DNA of 64,000 nucleotides from the NCBI GenBank assembly GCA_039707655.1, contig CM077664.1:23858781-23922780 (forward strand), in the 5' to 3' direction. The stretch comes from Elymus sibiricus. Its lineage: Eukaryota; Streptophyta; Magnoliopsida; Poales; Poaceae. The notes beneath the pieces were generated by a model. It saw nothing but the letters and a program-made list of their open reading frames with translations, did no database searches and had not been told where the DNA came from. This document shows positions 44,098 to 56,890 of the stretch, piece after piece. The position numbers and the translations under genes are program-made. Within the stretch, counting starts at the first letter, position 1. Every line of letters begins with the position of its first letter.

Positions 44098-45054
44098 GCC
44101 GAAAATTTCATCTTTGCTGCCAACCAAGTCTCCTCCTGCCATAATAACAAAGTACCTACCATGGTCCTAAAACTAGACTTCCTAAAAATATTTGACTCAC
44201 TCTCTCTTGGTCCTCCTTGATAGCCATCCTAACTGTCGGGGCTTCCCCGAGATTTCCGCAAAGCATTTGACTCACTCTCTTGGTCCTCCTTGTGCGCCAT
44301 CCTAAACTGTCGGGGCTTCCCGAACAGATTCTGCTCCTGGATCAATGACACTCTCCCCCTACCACTTCATTATCGTTCCCGACCTATGACAACAAATGGT
44401 CCATCAAACGGCACAAACACTCCATCTTCACCACCCCATCTTCATACACCTCCCTTCGACAACCCTACTATATGCCAATGACAGGTTAATTATTGCACAT
44501 GCTTTAGTTGAAGTTGTCACCCAGCTAAGCTAGTCCTTCAAAACTTCGCCGTCTAGCCATTAGTTTCGACAAAACAACCTTTGTCCCCATGCAAACCTCC
44601 CCAGCACTCGCGAAAGAAACTGCGCAAGTTCTGCAGTGCTCCATTTTTTCCTTTCCTCAAATTTACCTAGGGTTGCCCCTATCGCTAATATGACTCCCGC
44701 TGAATGCTTTCCTACCCATTATTGAACGTTGCTGCAAATTCCTTGCTGGCTGGAGGGCAAAGCTGCTCTCAAATGGGATATGATTATTTTAGTTTCCTCC
44801 GTCATTGACGCACTAGCCATTTACTTTAGGTTCGTTTTCCAAATTCCTAAAAATGTGTTAAAAACTATTGTTGCTTTTCGACGTGCTTTCTTTGGGGTGG
44901 CTGAAAAACAAAACTGTGTTGTGTGCCTGAAAGTGAAACATGTGCGCTGGCCAGGCTTAGGGATAAGTCCACTAGCTAGTATGCTATGTTGAGCTCATGT
45001 CAATGATATACTGAAAAAGAAAAGATGAATCCACTAGAGACAAGCAAAAACTGT

Positions 45055-45695
45055 AGGCAGCAATTCATCCCATACTTCACTGCACTTTTTAGACCGACGA
45101 ACATCAATCAGAGAGAATATGAAAGCAACTAAACTTGTTTTTCCTAATAAAACAGCTTAGCAACTAATGGTACAGAGTGCAGTTGGTACTTACGCAGATG
45201 ATAATTGCCTGCATTTGCTGACATCTAACTATATAACTGAAACAATGTCAAAATGTGCACCTTTGGTTCAAGCGCAATGTTGGACAACTGGGAGTGAACC
45301 TTTTTCTCTACAAATGTGTTTGAGAAACCAGGCAGAGTTGAAGATGTTTAAATGGTATCTTCTTGATAAATCCATGACACTGCATATCAAGGCCAGGGCT
45401 TCAAGACACTGTCTTCCTTCAGGATGACACTGCACTCACGTCAATAATAAGAAATTAAGAAAATGAAATCAATAGTCATTAGAGACGAGTAAAAACTGTG
45501 AGCAACAATTCATTAGTTACTTCATTACACTGCGAAATTCTAAAACCAGAACTATACTACTTGTCAGTCCAAAGTTTACACAAATACAAAGGTTGACAGG
45601 TTAGGCATGCCAAGGCAACTAATAACCACCTATAGACAAAAACGTTGTACATAACATCATAATGTGAGATGATACAGAGTTTTATGGTGAACAGA
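45055..45695 (+). repeat. Dispersed intergenic block, copy 2 (left part)
   Basis: It continues from the LINE pseudogene and matches 1500-2210. The match breaks off at tggtgaacagagtt (45685-45698) and picks up again at 51356, so 45.7-51.36 kb was inserted into this block. No gene is seen. Confidence 0.65.
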
Positions 45696-45698
45696 GTT

Positions 45699-47206
45699 AC
45701 CGAAAAAGGCTTTCGCCCCGCTTTATATATAAAGCAACCACCAAGCCACAACATCCAATAAGAGTTCACACCACACACACGCAACACAAAGTAGCACAAA
45801 CACAGGTCCTGGGTTCTGCTGAGGGCACAGCTCAACAAGTCCAAAGAAAAGACAGAAAAAAGGGGACGCAGCGGCGGAAAATGCCAACAGAGGCCGCGCA
45901 CCAGGTAGGCCGGTATCCCCACCGTCCTGACAACCATGGGATCTGATGTATTCATCGTCCTTTCCACCATGTATTCTTCATCTCTCTGCCGTATTCGCTG
46001 AACAATGGGCCCACCAGGCACCGGCACTGACATAACGTCAAATCTTCTGACCATTCACATCATCACATGGGAGACGCAAGCGCGAACAACTTTAACATCT
46101 ATCAATGCACCAACTGGTCTGCTCGCCCTCCATGGGTTTTCAGAATTAACCAGCAACGAAGCTGAGATTAGCATCAGTTCTTATTGATTAGAAAATAAAT
46201 CGTTCCAAAATGAACTCAGTTTCATCAGAAGTGGACTGAAGAATTGTTTTTTTCCCTTGCATTAGAAAGTGGGGATTGTGTTTTAGCACCCAAAAAAACA
46301 GATCTTGAAAAATGAAATCCGATGAAGGACATATACATGCATATGAATAACAGCTTTTCCCATGATTATCCGTCACATATATTGCCTAAAAGAAACATGA
46401 CAACAAATTTAGATCTGAATTCGAACCATTCATTAAGAACAATCATTAAGAAAGCTTAATGACACAGTTAGTGCAAAAAGTTGGGACTGTATGATTTAGC
46501 ACACAAAAAGCACATCTTCGAAAAAATTAATCTGATCTAGCACATTCTCGTGCCTATGACAGCAATTTTCTCATGATTATCCATCACACACATCGCCTAA
46601 AAGAACATCACAACGGACCTGCGCCAGCAAGAGGGTCAGGAGAAGAGACCTATCCAGTCAACGAGGAAGGGGATGACAAGCAAAACAAAAGAAAATCGGA
46701 TCTGCAGAGAAAAGTACAAAAATCATGCACCATGCCTATTTAGATCAGACAAGAAATTCCATAGTTCAAGAGCAAAACCAAGAAACATCACCACATTACA
46801 ACGATTCAACAAATTCCATAACCCAATAGCAGAATCTGGACAAAACTTCTCTTCATGCAACACACCCCTCTCCAGAATCAAGAAAAAAAACTTGTACATG
46901 GAACCCCGGCCAAGATTCGATCTAGCTGTGGATGGATTTGCTCTGCCAAATCCCACAGCGCTTGGTGGTGGGGGTCGTTGGCTGTTGTTGGAGGAGGTCG
47001 CGAACGCCGGTACACCAGAAATAACTCCGGGAGGGGTGAGAGGAGAGGTGCGGGAGAATCCAAGGTGGGCTCTGAGAGAGAAACGGGCAGGTTGAGAGAG
47101 AAAGACAGGATGAGAGAGACGGGTGTGGGGGCTGGAGGGTGGAGGTGGCAGAGAAATTTCGGTTGAGACAGAGGCACGTGGGCTCAGAAGAAGGCGCAGA
47201 TGGCCA
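45699..47206 (-). mobile_element. LINE 3' tail and adjoining unassigned inserted DNA
   Basis: 45699 begins ccgaaaaaggctttcgcccc and tttatatataaagcaacc, a LINE 3' tail on the minus strand. Together with the minus-strand LINE ORF end at 50329-51362 it may be one LINE insertion flanked by ggtgaacag (45686-45694 and 51356-51364), later split by the hAT-like element. About 46230-46390 and 46475-46600 are diverged copies of each other (catgattatccgtcaca, gcctaaaagaa). 46870-47200 is CT-rich on the minus strand and resembles a 5' leader. I cannot assign it. Confidence 0.45.
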
Positions 47207-47559
47207 CTTGGGACTCAACCCGGCAATCCGACCCATGGGTGGCTACGCCCATGGGCACCCGACGTGAATAGGTAGGGTATGGGTCATCATCTTAACCCAT
47301 GGGTAAGCCCGATGGGTAACCCAATTAGTGGTGGGCAGGGCATGGATATAAGTTTGCACCCATGGGTTACCCGATGGGCAACCCGATTAAAATTATTAAT
47401 TAAAATGTTTTTTAATTTCATATCCATATGTGCCATAAGATGCTCATACATTATGTTTTTTTTGAGACACATGCATTACGTATACAAGTAGTACAGAGCC
47501 CCAAACCTAGGCATAAACAGACGACTTGCCTTCTTGGGCATATACATAATGTACATATA

Positions 47560-49569
47560 TTACACTATATTAAAACTGCTAAGCAGCGAGCCACCAGGGC
47601 GCTCGCCCATTGTGGCCGGGGCTCTCCCCCACGCCGCCACGTGTCCCCAAGTGAACAGTGTACACCGATGAACAGTAACCCTGTATGAACAGTTACCTCT
47701 GTGAACAGTGGCCTCGTAGGAACAGTGCTTCCTTGATATATTTTTTTGTCCTTCTCCCGGAGTTTTAAAACAAAATAGTTCCCTGTATTTCCCCCTTTTT
47801 TTCGAAATTAAATTAAAAATTAAAAATTTACAAAAAAAAACATTTCTCCGTGTTTTTAAACCATGAACAGTATCCTTCGATGAACAGTACTTTCTTGTTT
47901 TTTAACCTTTCCCCCGAGTTTTAAAACGAAATAATGCCCTGTGTTTTCTCCCTTTTTTTAACCCCACCTTTTTTCAAAATTATCTTTATTTAAAACCCCT
48001 TTTAAAAATAATTTAAAAGTTAAAAATTACAAAAAAACATTTCTCTGATTTATGGCCAGGGCTCTCCCCTGCACGGCATCTTCTTTGAAATTAAAATTAA
48101 GGAGATAAAAATACAAAAAAATAAATGAACCCTGCGATGAACAATAACCCTTTTTTTTTCTTTTCCTTTTGAAATTCCCCTCTTTTTTAAATTAAAATTT
48201 AAAAGTTAAAATTTACAAATATACATTTCCCCAAGTTCTAAAACAAATATTACACCACTTTTAAAAATTAAGGAGATAAAAATACCAAAAAAAATGAAAA
48301 TAAAAAATACATTACTTTTCTACAAAATAGTAATGATGATCAAACAATAACTACGAGTACCATGAACAATACCTCCCCCCCCCCCCAATGAACAACCTAC
48401 CTCTTTTTTCCCTTTGTTTTTTAAAATTTAAATAATTACTTTTCTACAAAATAGTAATGGTGATCAAACAATAACTACAAGTACCATGAACAATACCTCC
48501 CCCCCCCCCAATGAACAACCTACCTCTTTTTCCCCTTCTTTTTTAAAATTTAAATCAAGGAGATAAAATTCCCAAGAAAAATGAAAACATATATTATTTC
48601 TCTTTTTCCCCCTTCTCCTTTGAAATTAAAATTATTAAGATTACAAAATTACCAATTTTCCCCTTCTTCTTCAAAATTTAAAATTACCAAAAAATTTTGA
48701 AAACAGACATTACATCACTTTTTTGTAAATAATAATTACGGTCAAACAATAAACTATGGTTACAATGAACAGTACCTCTCCTGAACAATACTTCCACAAT
48801 TTTTACCTCTTCTTCAAAATCAAAATAAAAAAGATATGGTGATCAAACAATAACTACGAGTACCATGAACAATACCTCCCCCCCCCAATGAACAACCTAC
48901 CTCTTTTTTTTCCTTCTTTTTTAAAATTTAAATAATTACTTTTCTACAAAATAGTAATGGTGATCAAACAATAACTACGAGTACCATGAACAATACCTCC
49001 CCCCCTCCCATGAACAACCTACCTCTTTTTTCCCCTTCTTTTTTAAAATTTAAATCAAGGACATAAAATTCCCAAGAAAAATGAAAACATATATTATTTC
49101 TCTTTTTCCCCCTTCTCCTTTGAAATTAAAATTATTAAGATTACAAAATTACCAATTTTTTCCCCTTCTTCTTCAAAATTTAAAATTACCAAAAAAAATT
49201 AAAAACAGACATTACATCACTTTTTTGTAAATAGTAATTACGGTCAAACAATAAACTATGGTTATAATGAACAGTACCTCTCCTAAACAATACTTCCACA
49301 ATTTTTACCTCTTCTTCAAAATCAAAATCAAAAAGATAAATTTACAAAAAACAAACAAATATTACATCACTTTTCTACAAATAATAATAGTGGGTCAACG
49401 ATAACTATAGCTAACCAATAATTATGACGAGCAATTTTTCACGATTTCTTCCAAATGAAAAGATAACATTACCAAAAAATATAAAAACAAATATTACATA
49501 AAAAACAAATTTGCTAAATGACGGGCTTAAACTCGGGTGCGGCGTGTCGCCGCACCTTCTGCCCACTAG
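47560..49569 (+). mobile_element. Helitron-like element nested in the hAT-like element
   Basis: The right end has the Helitron signature: a hairpin gtgcggcg-tgt-cgccgcac at 49537-49555, a 10-nt spacer, then CTAG at 49566-49569 followed by T. The left end is less certain; a tattaaaactgctaagcag stretch near 47568 follows a TA-rich start. No Rep/helicase is encoded, so it would be non-autonomous. The interior is AT-rich with repeated gaacagt and C-tract motifs. Confidence 0.6.
48320..49333. repeat. Tandem duplications inside the Helitron-like element (periods of about 118 and 504 bp)
   Basis: tgatcaaacaataactac followed by accatgaacaatacctcccc occurs near 48337, 48455, 48838 and 48958. The long copies 48440-48833 and 48944-49333 are nearly identical (aattcccaagaaaaatgaaa, cattacatcacttttttg). 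C-tracts of 7-12 vary between copies. Confidence 0.85.
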
Positions 49570-50328
49570 TGTCTTTAAAGGCCACAATGCAAAAACGTAA
49601 GAAGCCCACAACGCACAGCTATTAATCACATACACACATGCATTCTATTTATCTCTAGGCCTTTGGTTCTTTCTCATTTCAAGAATGAAGGCCCAACAAT
49701 GTTCGGCCCATACAACACACACATCGCTGGTTCAGGCTGAGGCACCTGGTAAAGTTTAGTACCACCTCGGTTAGCCATGGGGAATAATGGCATCACGGAG
49801 TCTATAAAAGGCAGCAGCTGGTGGCCGCTTATTTGTCTGTAACTTGACAGCGCAGAAACTTGTGGGCCATAGCAGGACTCGTTCCCCAAGTAGGCAGTCG
49901 ATTCTGTGTCATGTGACAGTAAAATTAAATATTTATTTCAAACCTGATGGGTGCCCTAATGGGTCGGGTTGCCCGTCGGGTTCGGGCATGGGTCTGACTC
50001 AAGACCCATGGGCAGGGTCGTGGGTCTGCTCGTACGCCCATTAGCTATTCGGGCATGGGTTTGATAGTGCTCGACCCGGTCAAACCCGACCCGACTGCCG
50101 GCTAGACTTGGGACAACACGTTGAAGCACAGGCCGAACGAGTTGTGCCAAACATGTACGCTTCGCTTTTCGAGGTGACATGTATTCGGCCTGTATAAGAA
50201 AAAGATTCCTGACAAAAGTGTGACAGGTCGCAAATCCCAAGCCCATTCGAACGACTCAGATACCGGCCTACCTGATGCTCGGCCTCTGAAAATCCGCACT
50301 CGACGCAGCGGCCACCATGTGGCTAATC

Positions 50329-51362
50329 CCGCTATGGAGGTGGTGGAGGAAGCGGAGGCGCCAAGCGGAGAGCCATCGAGCGCAGGTCGGCGATGAGGGT
50401 GGCGATGTCGTCTCGGTCCTGGACTCGGCTAAGCGGCCGCCAAAGCTGCAAATAGCCACACATTTTGAAGATCGCGTCAGTAGCACGGCGAAGAGGCACC
50501 TTCTGAATCACAAGCTTATTACGAATCGTCCAAAGCGTCCAAGCGAGCACCCCTATGCCCAGCCACCTAATGTGGCGGAGCCGCAGCGGAGAGGCGGTGA
50601 GTTTCGCGAATAAGTCTGGGAAATTGGTGTGGGACCAACTGCCACCAATCGCTTCTCGGAAGCAGCTCCAAAGGAAACGAGCGAAGCAGCAGGTGAAGAA
50701 GATGTGGTTGGAGTCCTCGGCCGTCGCACATAACGGGCACATTCCATCTCCCGGGCCATTCCTCTTGAGAACCTCCACCCCTGAAGGAACTCGGCCACGG
50801 ATCCATTGCCAAAGGAAGATCCTGATCTTGAGAGGAAGCCTAACCGCCCAGAGTGCCGTGAGTGGTTCTGGGCCCGGACTAGCCGCGATGGCCTGGTATA
50901 GAGATTTCGAGGAGAACCGGCCAGAGGGCTCTAGGCGCCACGAAACGCGGTCGACCTGTTGGACAGTATCTGGTTCGTGGAGCGCAATACAGGCAAGGAG
51001 CTCGTGCCAGGCGGTTAGTTCCGGGGGCCAAACGGTCGACGGAAAACAAGGTGCCCTAAGTCAATAAGGGCCACCTCGACAGAAATCCTAGGCTCCACCG
51101 CAATGGAGAACAAGTCCGGGAAACGGGCCACGAAGGCAAGGTCGCCTGCCCATCTATCGAACCAGAAGAGGGTCGAGGCGCCAGAGCCTACCGCAATGGA
51201 GGTTCCGATCCGAAGCACCGGGAGGAGCTGGATGATGGACTGCCAAAACTGGGAGCCTCCAGAGCGCTGACAGAAGGCGAGAGGCTGACCACGGAGATAC
51301 TTGTTCCGAATTATGTCAAGCCATAGTCCACCTTCCCTGTTTACGATGCGCCAGAGGTGAAC
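50329..51362 (-). pseudogene. LINE ORF2 C-terminal part (end of RT region and zinc-binding domain)
   Basis: On the minus strand, with frame changes: RIVNREGGLWLDIIRNKYLR near 51350-51300, then GSGASTLFWFDRWAGDL (51170), FPDLFSIAVEP, and a CPLCATAEDSNHIFFTC zinc-binding (zf-RVT) motif at about 50738-50688 followed by WTLWTIRNK. It ends in a proline run and stop at about 50332. The ORF at 50332-50778 is the least damaged part. This is the C-terminal end of a non-LTR retrotransposon polyprotein. It is 5'-truncated at about 51364 and inactive. It may belong with the tail at 45699. Confidence 0.85.
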
Positions 51363-51364
51363 AG

Positions 51365-52345
51365 TGACAGCCTGTGTGCATCTAATACATATTCAAATAT
51401 GATACTGTATACAAAAAACTAGAGTTTCAATCAGTGGCAGGGGGTTGTGGTCCAACTCGTACTATCAACAACACTCAAAAGACAATTAATTCTGCTTCCC
51501 ATGCAACAAATAAGATAAAAAAATATCGCGAAATTGAATAGTCTTTGTAATTTACAGCAACGTCATTTCAGACTGAGTTTCCAGTAGCGTATTAGCATGC
51601 CCAGGGAAGCAGGTAGGCGACAGAAACTCATGTCAATTAAGGACACTGTCTTGCTTCAGGATGACACTGCACTCATGTCAATTAAGGGATCAAGAAAAAA
51701 CGCATCCAGAACTAGAATTCATTTCATGCCTCATTACACTGGAATTCTAGAACCAGAATTATACTTAACTATCCAAACTTTAATTCTTTAAACAATGAGG
51801 TTGACAGGTTAGGCATTTCAGGGCACCTAACCGCCTGCAGACCAACTTTTTGTATATAATATGAGATGGTAATCTTAGAACGTAACTATAATTAACTTAG
51901 TCAGTGATACATTGGTATGGTGAATAGAGTTTGTGACAGACAGCCTGCACATCTGATACGTATTCAAATATGATACTGTATACAAAACTAGACTTTCAAT
52001 CAATGGCACGGTGCTCTGTTCGAACTCATGCTGTCAATGGCACTCAAAAGGCAATTAATCCGCCTCCGAGGGACGAATATGACAAGTTGTTTCTATAACA
52101 GGAGCACAAATCAGCTACGTAATTTCATCACGAAATCAAATACTCCCTCCGTACAGAAATATAAGAGCGTTTAGATCACTAAAGTAGTGATCTAAATGCT
52201 CTTATATTTCTTTGCGGAGGGAGTACATTTTAGTTTACAGCAACATCATTACAGATTGAGTTTCTAGTCTCATGAACAAAGTTCACCATACCAAGAAAGT
52301 AGCTAGGCAACTGAAACTACCACTAACTGATGAGCAGACATGTCT
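51365..52345 (+). repeat. Dispersed intergenic block, copy 2 right part plus a partial third copy
   Basis: 51365-51620 continues the block cut at 45695. 51625-52345 repeats about 1910-2660 again (ttcaggatgacactgcactc, aggttgacaggttaggca, gatactgtatacaaaa). So part of the block is tandemly duplicated here. No gene is seen. Confidence 0.65.
52143..52224. mobile_element. 82-bp Stowaway MITE
   Basis: ctccctccgtacagaaatat at left and its inverted complement at right, with the long palindrome aagtagtgatct in the middle, TA on both sides. It would fold into one hairpin. It lies about 0.9 kb downstream of NLR-3. Confidence 0.93.
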
Positions 52346-53091
52346 TCTGGCAAGTACACCGACTCATAGTTCTTTTTCTTCTTTGGAGCTAGGAAATCAT
52401 CATGCCACGGAAATCAAGAACCTGACCCACAGCTGATCTTGTTACTTGTCTTTGATACAAAGCAGAAAACAGTTCATATAGAGCAGTAGTAACAAGAAAG
52501 AACATCCCAGATTTTCATTGAGAAACGTATGTAACAACCGCAACACCTCATCGTGCTTGTCTCCTCCCTAGTGAGCTGAATGTGTCTGATAAAAATTGCA
52601 ATAGATTCAGTCAGTCAGGGGAGTATCTTTGCAAACGCACTAAATAGCACAGTCGACTCAGCCTATTAATTTAGGATAATAAATATGGAAGGCACGCACG
52701 TACAAGGAACTAGAAGTTATATTAACAGAGAACAAATAGGACTCTGATTCGAGTCCACGAGGACTGAACCCCGGGTGGTGGAAAACGCACATATCCTAAA
52801 TACAACAATAACATATATTAATACAATGTAAATGGAAACTGCATGATCAGTTACTTGTTTCTTTATATGACTAGCAGTTATGGACTATGTAGTTGCATAC
52901 TTCTTGTCTAGGTGAAGAAGATACACATGAACTTGGAGAAAGGAATCACATTAAGTAGCTTTAGTAGACAAACAGGTAATAAATTCGCATCAGCCATTAC
53001 TAGCTACCAATTGCTAATTCAATTCCGCCAACATATAATATGTATGCACGAAAGACAAAAAAACAAACACAAACCTTGTGAATAGCGGCAA
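52346..53091. other. 3' flank of NLR-3
   Basis: About 52890-53085 matches the NLR-1 3' flank at 9751-9945. The left part shows nothing recognisable. Confidence 0.6.
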
Positions 53092-55848
53092 TCACCTAAT
53101 CCTTTCCCAAAGTCCTTTATGGCTCAGTCGGACCGTGACATTTCTTATGTGACTAATCTTCATTACATCTTCGTTGCATTCATCTGAATCTCTCTTCTGC
53201 CGGAGCTTCTCTATCAACTCTTCTGATGTGTCCTCCAGACGCAATTTCTCGAGGGCTGCAAGGTGTTCGATGCCATCAGGAAGAAACTTTAGCTCGGGAC
53301 AGTTTATGAACAATAGATTGGAAAGGTTTTGCATCACGCCCTCCTCTATTCCAACTTGGTTGAGCTGTGTCGCGTCCCATATGTATAGATGCCTAAGTTC
53401 TGGAAATGACCCTGCGTAAAAGTCCAACCTTTTCCCTTCAAAAGCCTTCCTTAGCCCAAGAGAGCGTAGACCATGTAACACGCAAAGACAGGAAAAGGTC
53501 TGTTCATCAATTTTGGAGAATCCCAGCTGCAACCGAGTGAGGCTATTAAGGTGTGACCAGGAAGAGAAAAGCTGATGCATCAATATTTTTTCTAGCTGCC
53601 CTCCTAAACAAAGCCAAGAAAGGGTTGGAGGTAAATTTAGCCCTTCCAGCTGCAGCACGTCACTCTCAGCTGCAGCGATAATTTTAAGATGAACAAGATG
53701 GCTCATTTTGGTAATAGCATTGCTCAAGTCAGCAGAGTGTTCGCTTCTCACGTTGCAAACAATGAATGTTCTTAGCTCTATCAAAGACCCAACTTCACAC
53801 AGAAACTGTGGAGTGGCTTTGACGCATTGAAGAGTGTGCAGTGCTGCCAAGTGCCGTATGCCATTAGGCACCTTGACTCCATCTCCAGTTTCATTTACTG
53901 GTGAACCAGGAGTACACGCATACAGGTATCTCAACTTTTGTAGTTTAACAACATTGTTTGGCAAATACGTCAGCTTAGATTCACAAGCATCCAAGACTTC
54001 CAACTTTTGTAACCTCCCCACTGCTTCAGGCAGTCTTTCGATCTCGGTATCTCTAAGACCCAAATAACGCAGGTTAAACAAGTCGAATACTTCATTGGGC
54101 AGCATTTTGATATGAGTGCCTTCCAGATCCAAGGTCGACAACAATTTCGAAGATGTTAGAATAGGCTTCAGCAAATCAACATTGATACACCTCCCTAACA
54201 CATGGAGCGCACGGAGATGTGTTGCCCTAGATCGGCTCAGTTGTTCAATGTTTTCACCCTGAACAGACATGCGACATGCACCCTCTACAGAGAGTGCCCC
54301 AGTATAGAATTTAGCAAAGCATTCTTCATTGGCTTTGTTGAGGGCAAGCAGACGTATGACATCATGCACCCGACAGTGTTTCAGTCGTCCGACATGATTC
54401 CTCTTCACTACCTGCAGTAGGCTTCGGTTCACAAGCTCAACCAAATAACCCTCTGCCACTTCCTCCAATGTTCTGTTCTCATCTTTTTCCCTGATAAACC
54501 CTGCCGCAATCCACTGCCTCATTATCTTCATCATCTTTAATACATAATCTTCTGGGGATAATGCACAGTGTAAGAAACAGTTCTTCAAATCATAAGAAAG
54601 GTCCTCCAAGCTGACCTTTAGGATCATATGAGCATCAGGGATCACATCTTCCACCAACTGTGAATCCAAACTCTTGTACACATCCTCCCATTGGGCAAAA
54701 GTTGGTGGTTTGCGGGAGAGTAAGCGGCCAATGCATGCAATAGCAATAGGCAAGCCTTGACACTTTGTTATGAACTTCCGAGCCAATTCTTGCAACTCCA
54801 ATGGGCACTCTTGGTCACCATCATTCCAAAAAGCCCCTTTGCAGAACAACACCCAGGAGTGATGTGCCTGTAGCGGTTCCAAGTGAATTGCAGACTTGCT
54901 AGTTGCCAACAGTGACACTTCATGCTTTCTTGATGTGATAATAAATCGGCCAGTATAGTTAGTAGGGAAGACATTTCTTATCTCCGACCAAACGCGCACA
55001 TCCCAAACATCATCCAGGACTAAGATGTACTTTTTACCTTGAAGGTAGTTATGGATATACGCTGCTAGACCTCTCATCTCAACATTGGCGACATCGACTG
55101 CGATGCTGAACTCGGTGGCAATCTTCTTCAGCAGGTCTTCTATAAGGCAACTCCCGGACATGGTTACCCATGCTGTAGCACAGAAATCCAGCTTCACTGT
55201 GTTGTACACATGAGCAACTAGAGTGGTTTTACCAACACTAGGCATCCCCCACACCGTGGTGACATTGATGTTGCTCTATTCCAAATCAGCACCACCGCCG
55301 CCGGTCAGCCATCGTGTGAGCTTCTCCTTGTTCTCCTCAATCCCTACAAGGTCCTCATCCCCGGTGAAGTGCAGAGCTTGATTCGTTGATCTGGCAGCAG
55401 CAGAAGCAGATCTGTGGGTGACGACGTAATCCTTCTTCCTCCTGTTGGCATCCTGAAGCTTGACTTCGATTTCTTGGAGCTTGGCAGCCAGGCGGCACCA
55501 AGTCTTGATATGCCTGAGCCGCTTCTCGTTCTTGCCGGCAAACCCTTCGTGCTTGCTATCCTCCAGCTTGTACGTGAACTGGTCGACGACGTCCTCAATC
55601 TGGAAGACGAGGGCCATGATCACGCCGACGAAGATGCCAGTGGTCCTGTCGGTGTCCTTGAACCGCTCCACCTCGTGCAGGTAGGCCTGCATGCTCTCCA
55701 GCTCCGCCTTGAACCTGCGGAATCTTGCCGAAGACGTCCCTGAGGGCGGTGGCTTCTTTTGGAGCAGCGACCAGCCGAAGGTCACCCCCTCTGTCGCCAA
55801 TGCTGCACCAAGCGTCGCCACCAGCAGCCCGAAAACAGCCTCCACCAT
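53092..55848 (-). pseudogene. NLR-3: decayed paralogue of NLR-1 (CC-NBS-LRR)
   Basis: One frame runs from ATG at 55846-55848 to the stop at 53092-53094, but codon 191 is TAG (55276-55278) where NLR-1 has Gln. Other damage includes P-loop GMPSVGKTT (residues 201-209, Gly to Ser), VHD for MHD, and a coiled-coil segment (about residues 31-45, KKPPPSGTSSARFRR) that is read in the wrong frame between a 1-base deletion and a 1-base insertion relative to NLR-1. The remaining motifs EDVVDQF, LDDVW, GLPIAI, the CFLHCALSPEDY equivalent and the LRRs are kept. If translation restarted after the stop, a CC-less product would still carry an altered P-loop. The sequence is otherwise close to NLR-1 over its whole length and its 3' flank, so it is a duplicate that has lost function. 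Confidence 0.9.
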
Positions 55849-56890
55849 TGTTGTTGAGGCTTTGAGCTCAGATGTAGAGGATTCTTGCTACTGTGTCGGA
55901 GGAAGAGGTCAAATGGTTTGGTAAGGTTGGCTACAATGGGTGATCTAATTTATTCTAAAGCAAATTCTGCCAAGAACTATTGACGCAGGTGGAAACAATA
56001 TTGGATGATAACTTCGATGTTCTCAGCTAAAATTATATAAGTTTGCATTCTGTGAGAAAAACAAAAAGAGAAGAAGTGACAAAACAGAGGGCGACATATT
56101 TTTGGGGGGAACATCCAAATGGACATATTCTTGGACGAGAACTACAATGTTCTCAATTCATAGGATGGCTCACACCGGACCCTTTTTTTTTATCCCTACT
56201 TCCAAATTTTATAGTTGTTGTCTAGTACCTCAAACTTTTGGAATGTATTTTGGTAAATCCAAGATTCACATTACGTATAGGACAGTCATGAAGCAAGAGG
56301 GGCACAGTACAATTATATTGCTTTGAACTCCAAAGAGGATCCTAAACCAAAGTCATCAAAGAACCTAGGAAGGATTCAGTAGGAACAGTCTACAGTCGGA
56401 GGGCAAGAAACGAAACGAATCGTCGAACCTATGAAAGATTTGCAAATGCCCCGGGAAAGAATCCGGCCGAATCCAATCCGCTGCCTCCAGTGTGAATTAA
56501 CCAGGGGAGAGATCAACTGGGCGTGGTTCCAACCTCTCGAGCCAAGGCTGGCGGCCACCTAGGGTTCTTGGGGCGGCGGAAGTTGCAGTGGGAACCACAC
56601 CTCGCTGCCGCCGTATCCAGCTCATGTCGCCCGCCAGCGACCATCTGTGCCGCGTCGGCGTCGACGCGGAGGAGGCCGGCCGCCGAGGAGGGAGCATGGG
56701 GTAAAAAGAAATCCTCCTTATTTGCTACGGAACCTTGTCGTGGGGTTTCATAAACTTGATATTTTTTAAAAGTTTAACACAAAATGACCCTTCCCAAAAA
56801 CATTTCCTTGTTATTTTTGTTACATTCTTGTACATTAGGTGAAACCTTTAGTTTTTAGTTTTGTCTAAAATTTGGGTCAGGTATGATGAA
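55849..56890. other. Upstream region of NLR-3
   Basis: It contains the former promoter. It has no hAT insertion, unlike NLR-1. 56500-56720 is GC-rich with no recognised product. Confidence 0.4.

Larger units (their letters stand above)
43609..44992 (+). pseudogene. LINE reverse-transcriptase pseudogene (copy 1 of a recent duplication)
   Basis: Read in shifting plus frames, the RT domain order is clear: NSAATPPNAYWPISLKNSPI (about 43680-43745), FTNRPKPLI (43800), GRNIAENFIF around 43863-44117, VLKLDFLK.FDSLS (about 44163-44215), GFPNRFCSWI (44313), YAND at 44471-44482 in place of YADD, and VSSVIDALAIYFRFVFQIPKN near the end. The active site is changed, many stops are present, a G-tract of about 28 bases sits at 43757-43783, and a 78-bp segment is repeated at about 44200-44310. 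A 207-bp LINE tail is inserted at 43891. It is inactive. 44346-45054 is repeated at 63292-64000. Confidence 0.82.
47215..50106. mobile_element. 2.9-kb hAT-like element without transposase
   Basis: The perfect 8-bp target duplication cttgggac lies at 47207-47214 and 50107-50114. The ends are partly inverted (tcaacccggcaatc at left; tctagccggcagtc read inward from right). Both subterminal regions are crowded with cccatggg and gggcatggg motifs, as expected for transposase-binding repeats. The interior encodes no transposase and holds a Helitron-like element. Superfamily from TSD length and subterminal repeats only. Confidence 0.7.

Noticed and set aside
56497..56753. Small GC-rich ORFs upstream of NLR-3
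   Set aside because: Short, no motif, and not conserved at NLR-1.
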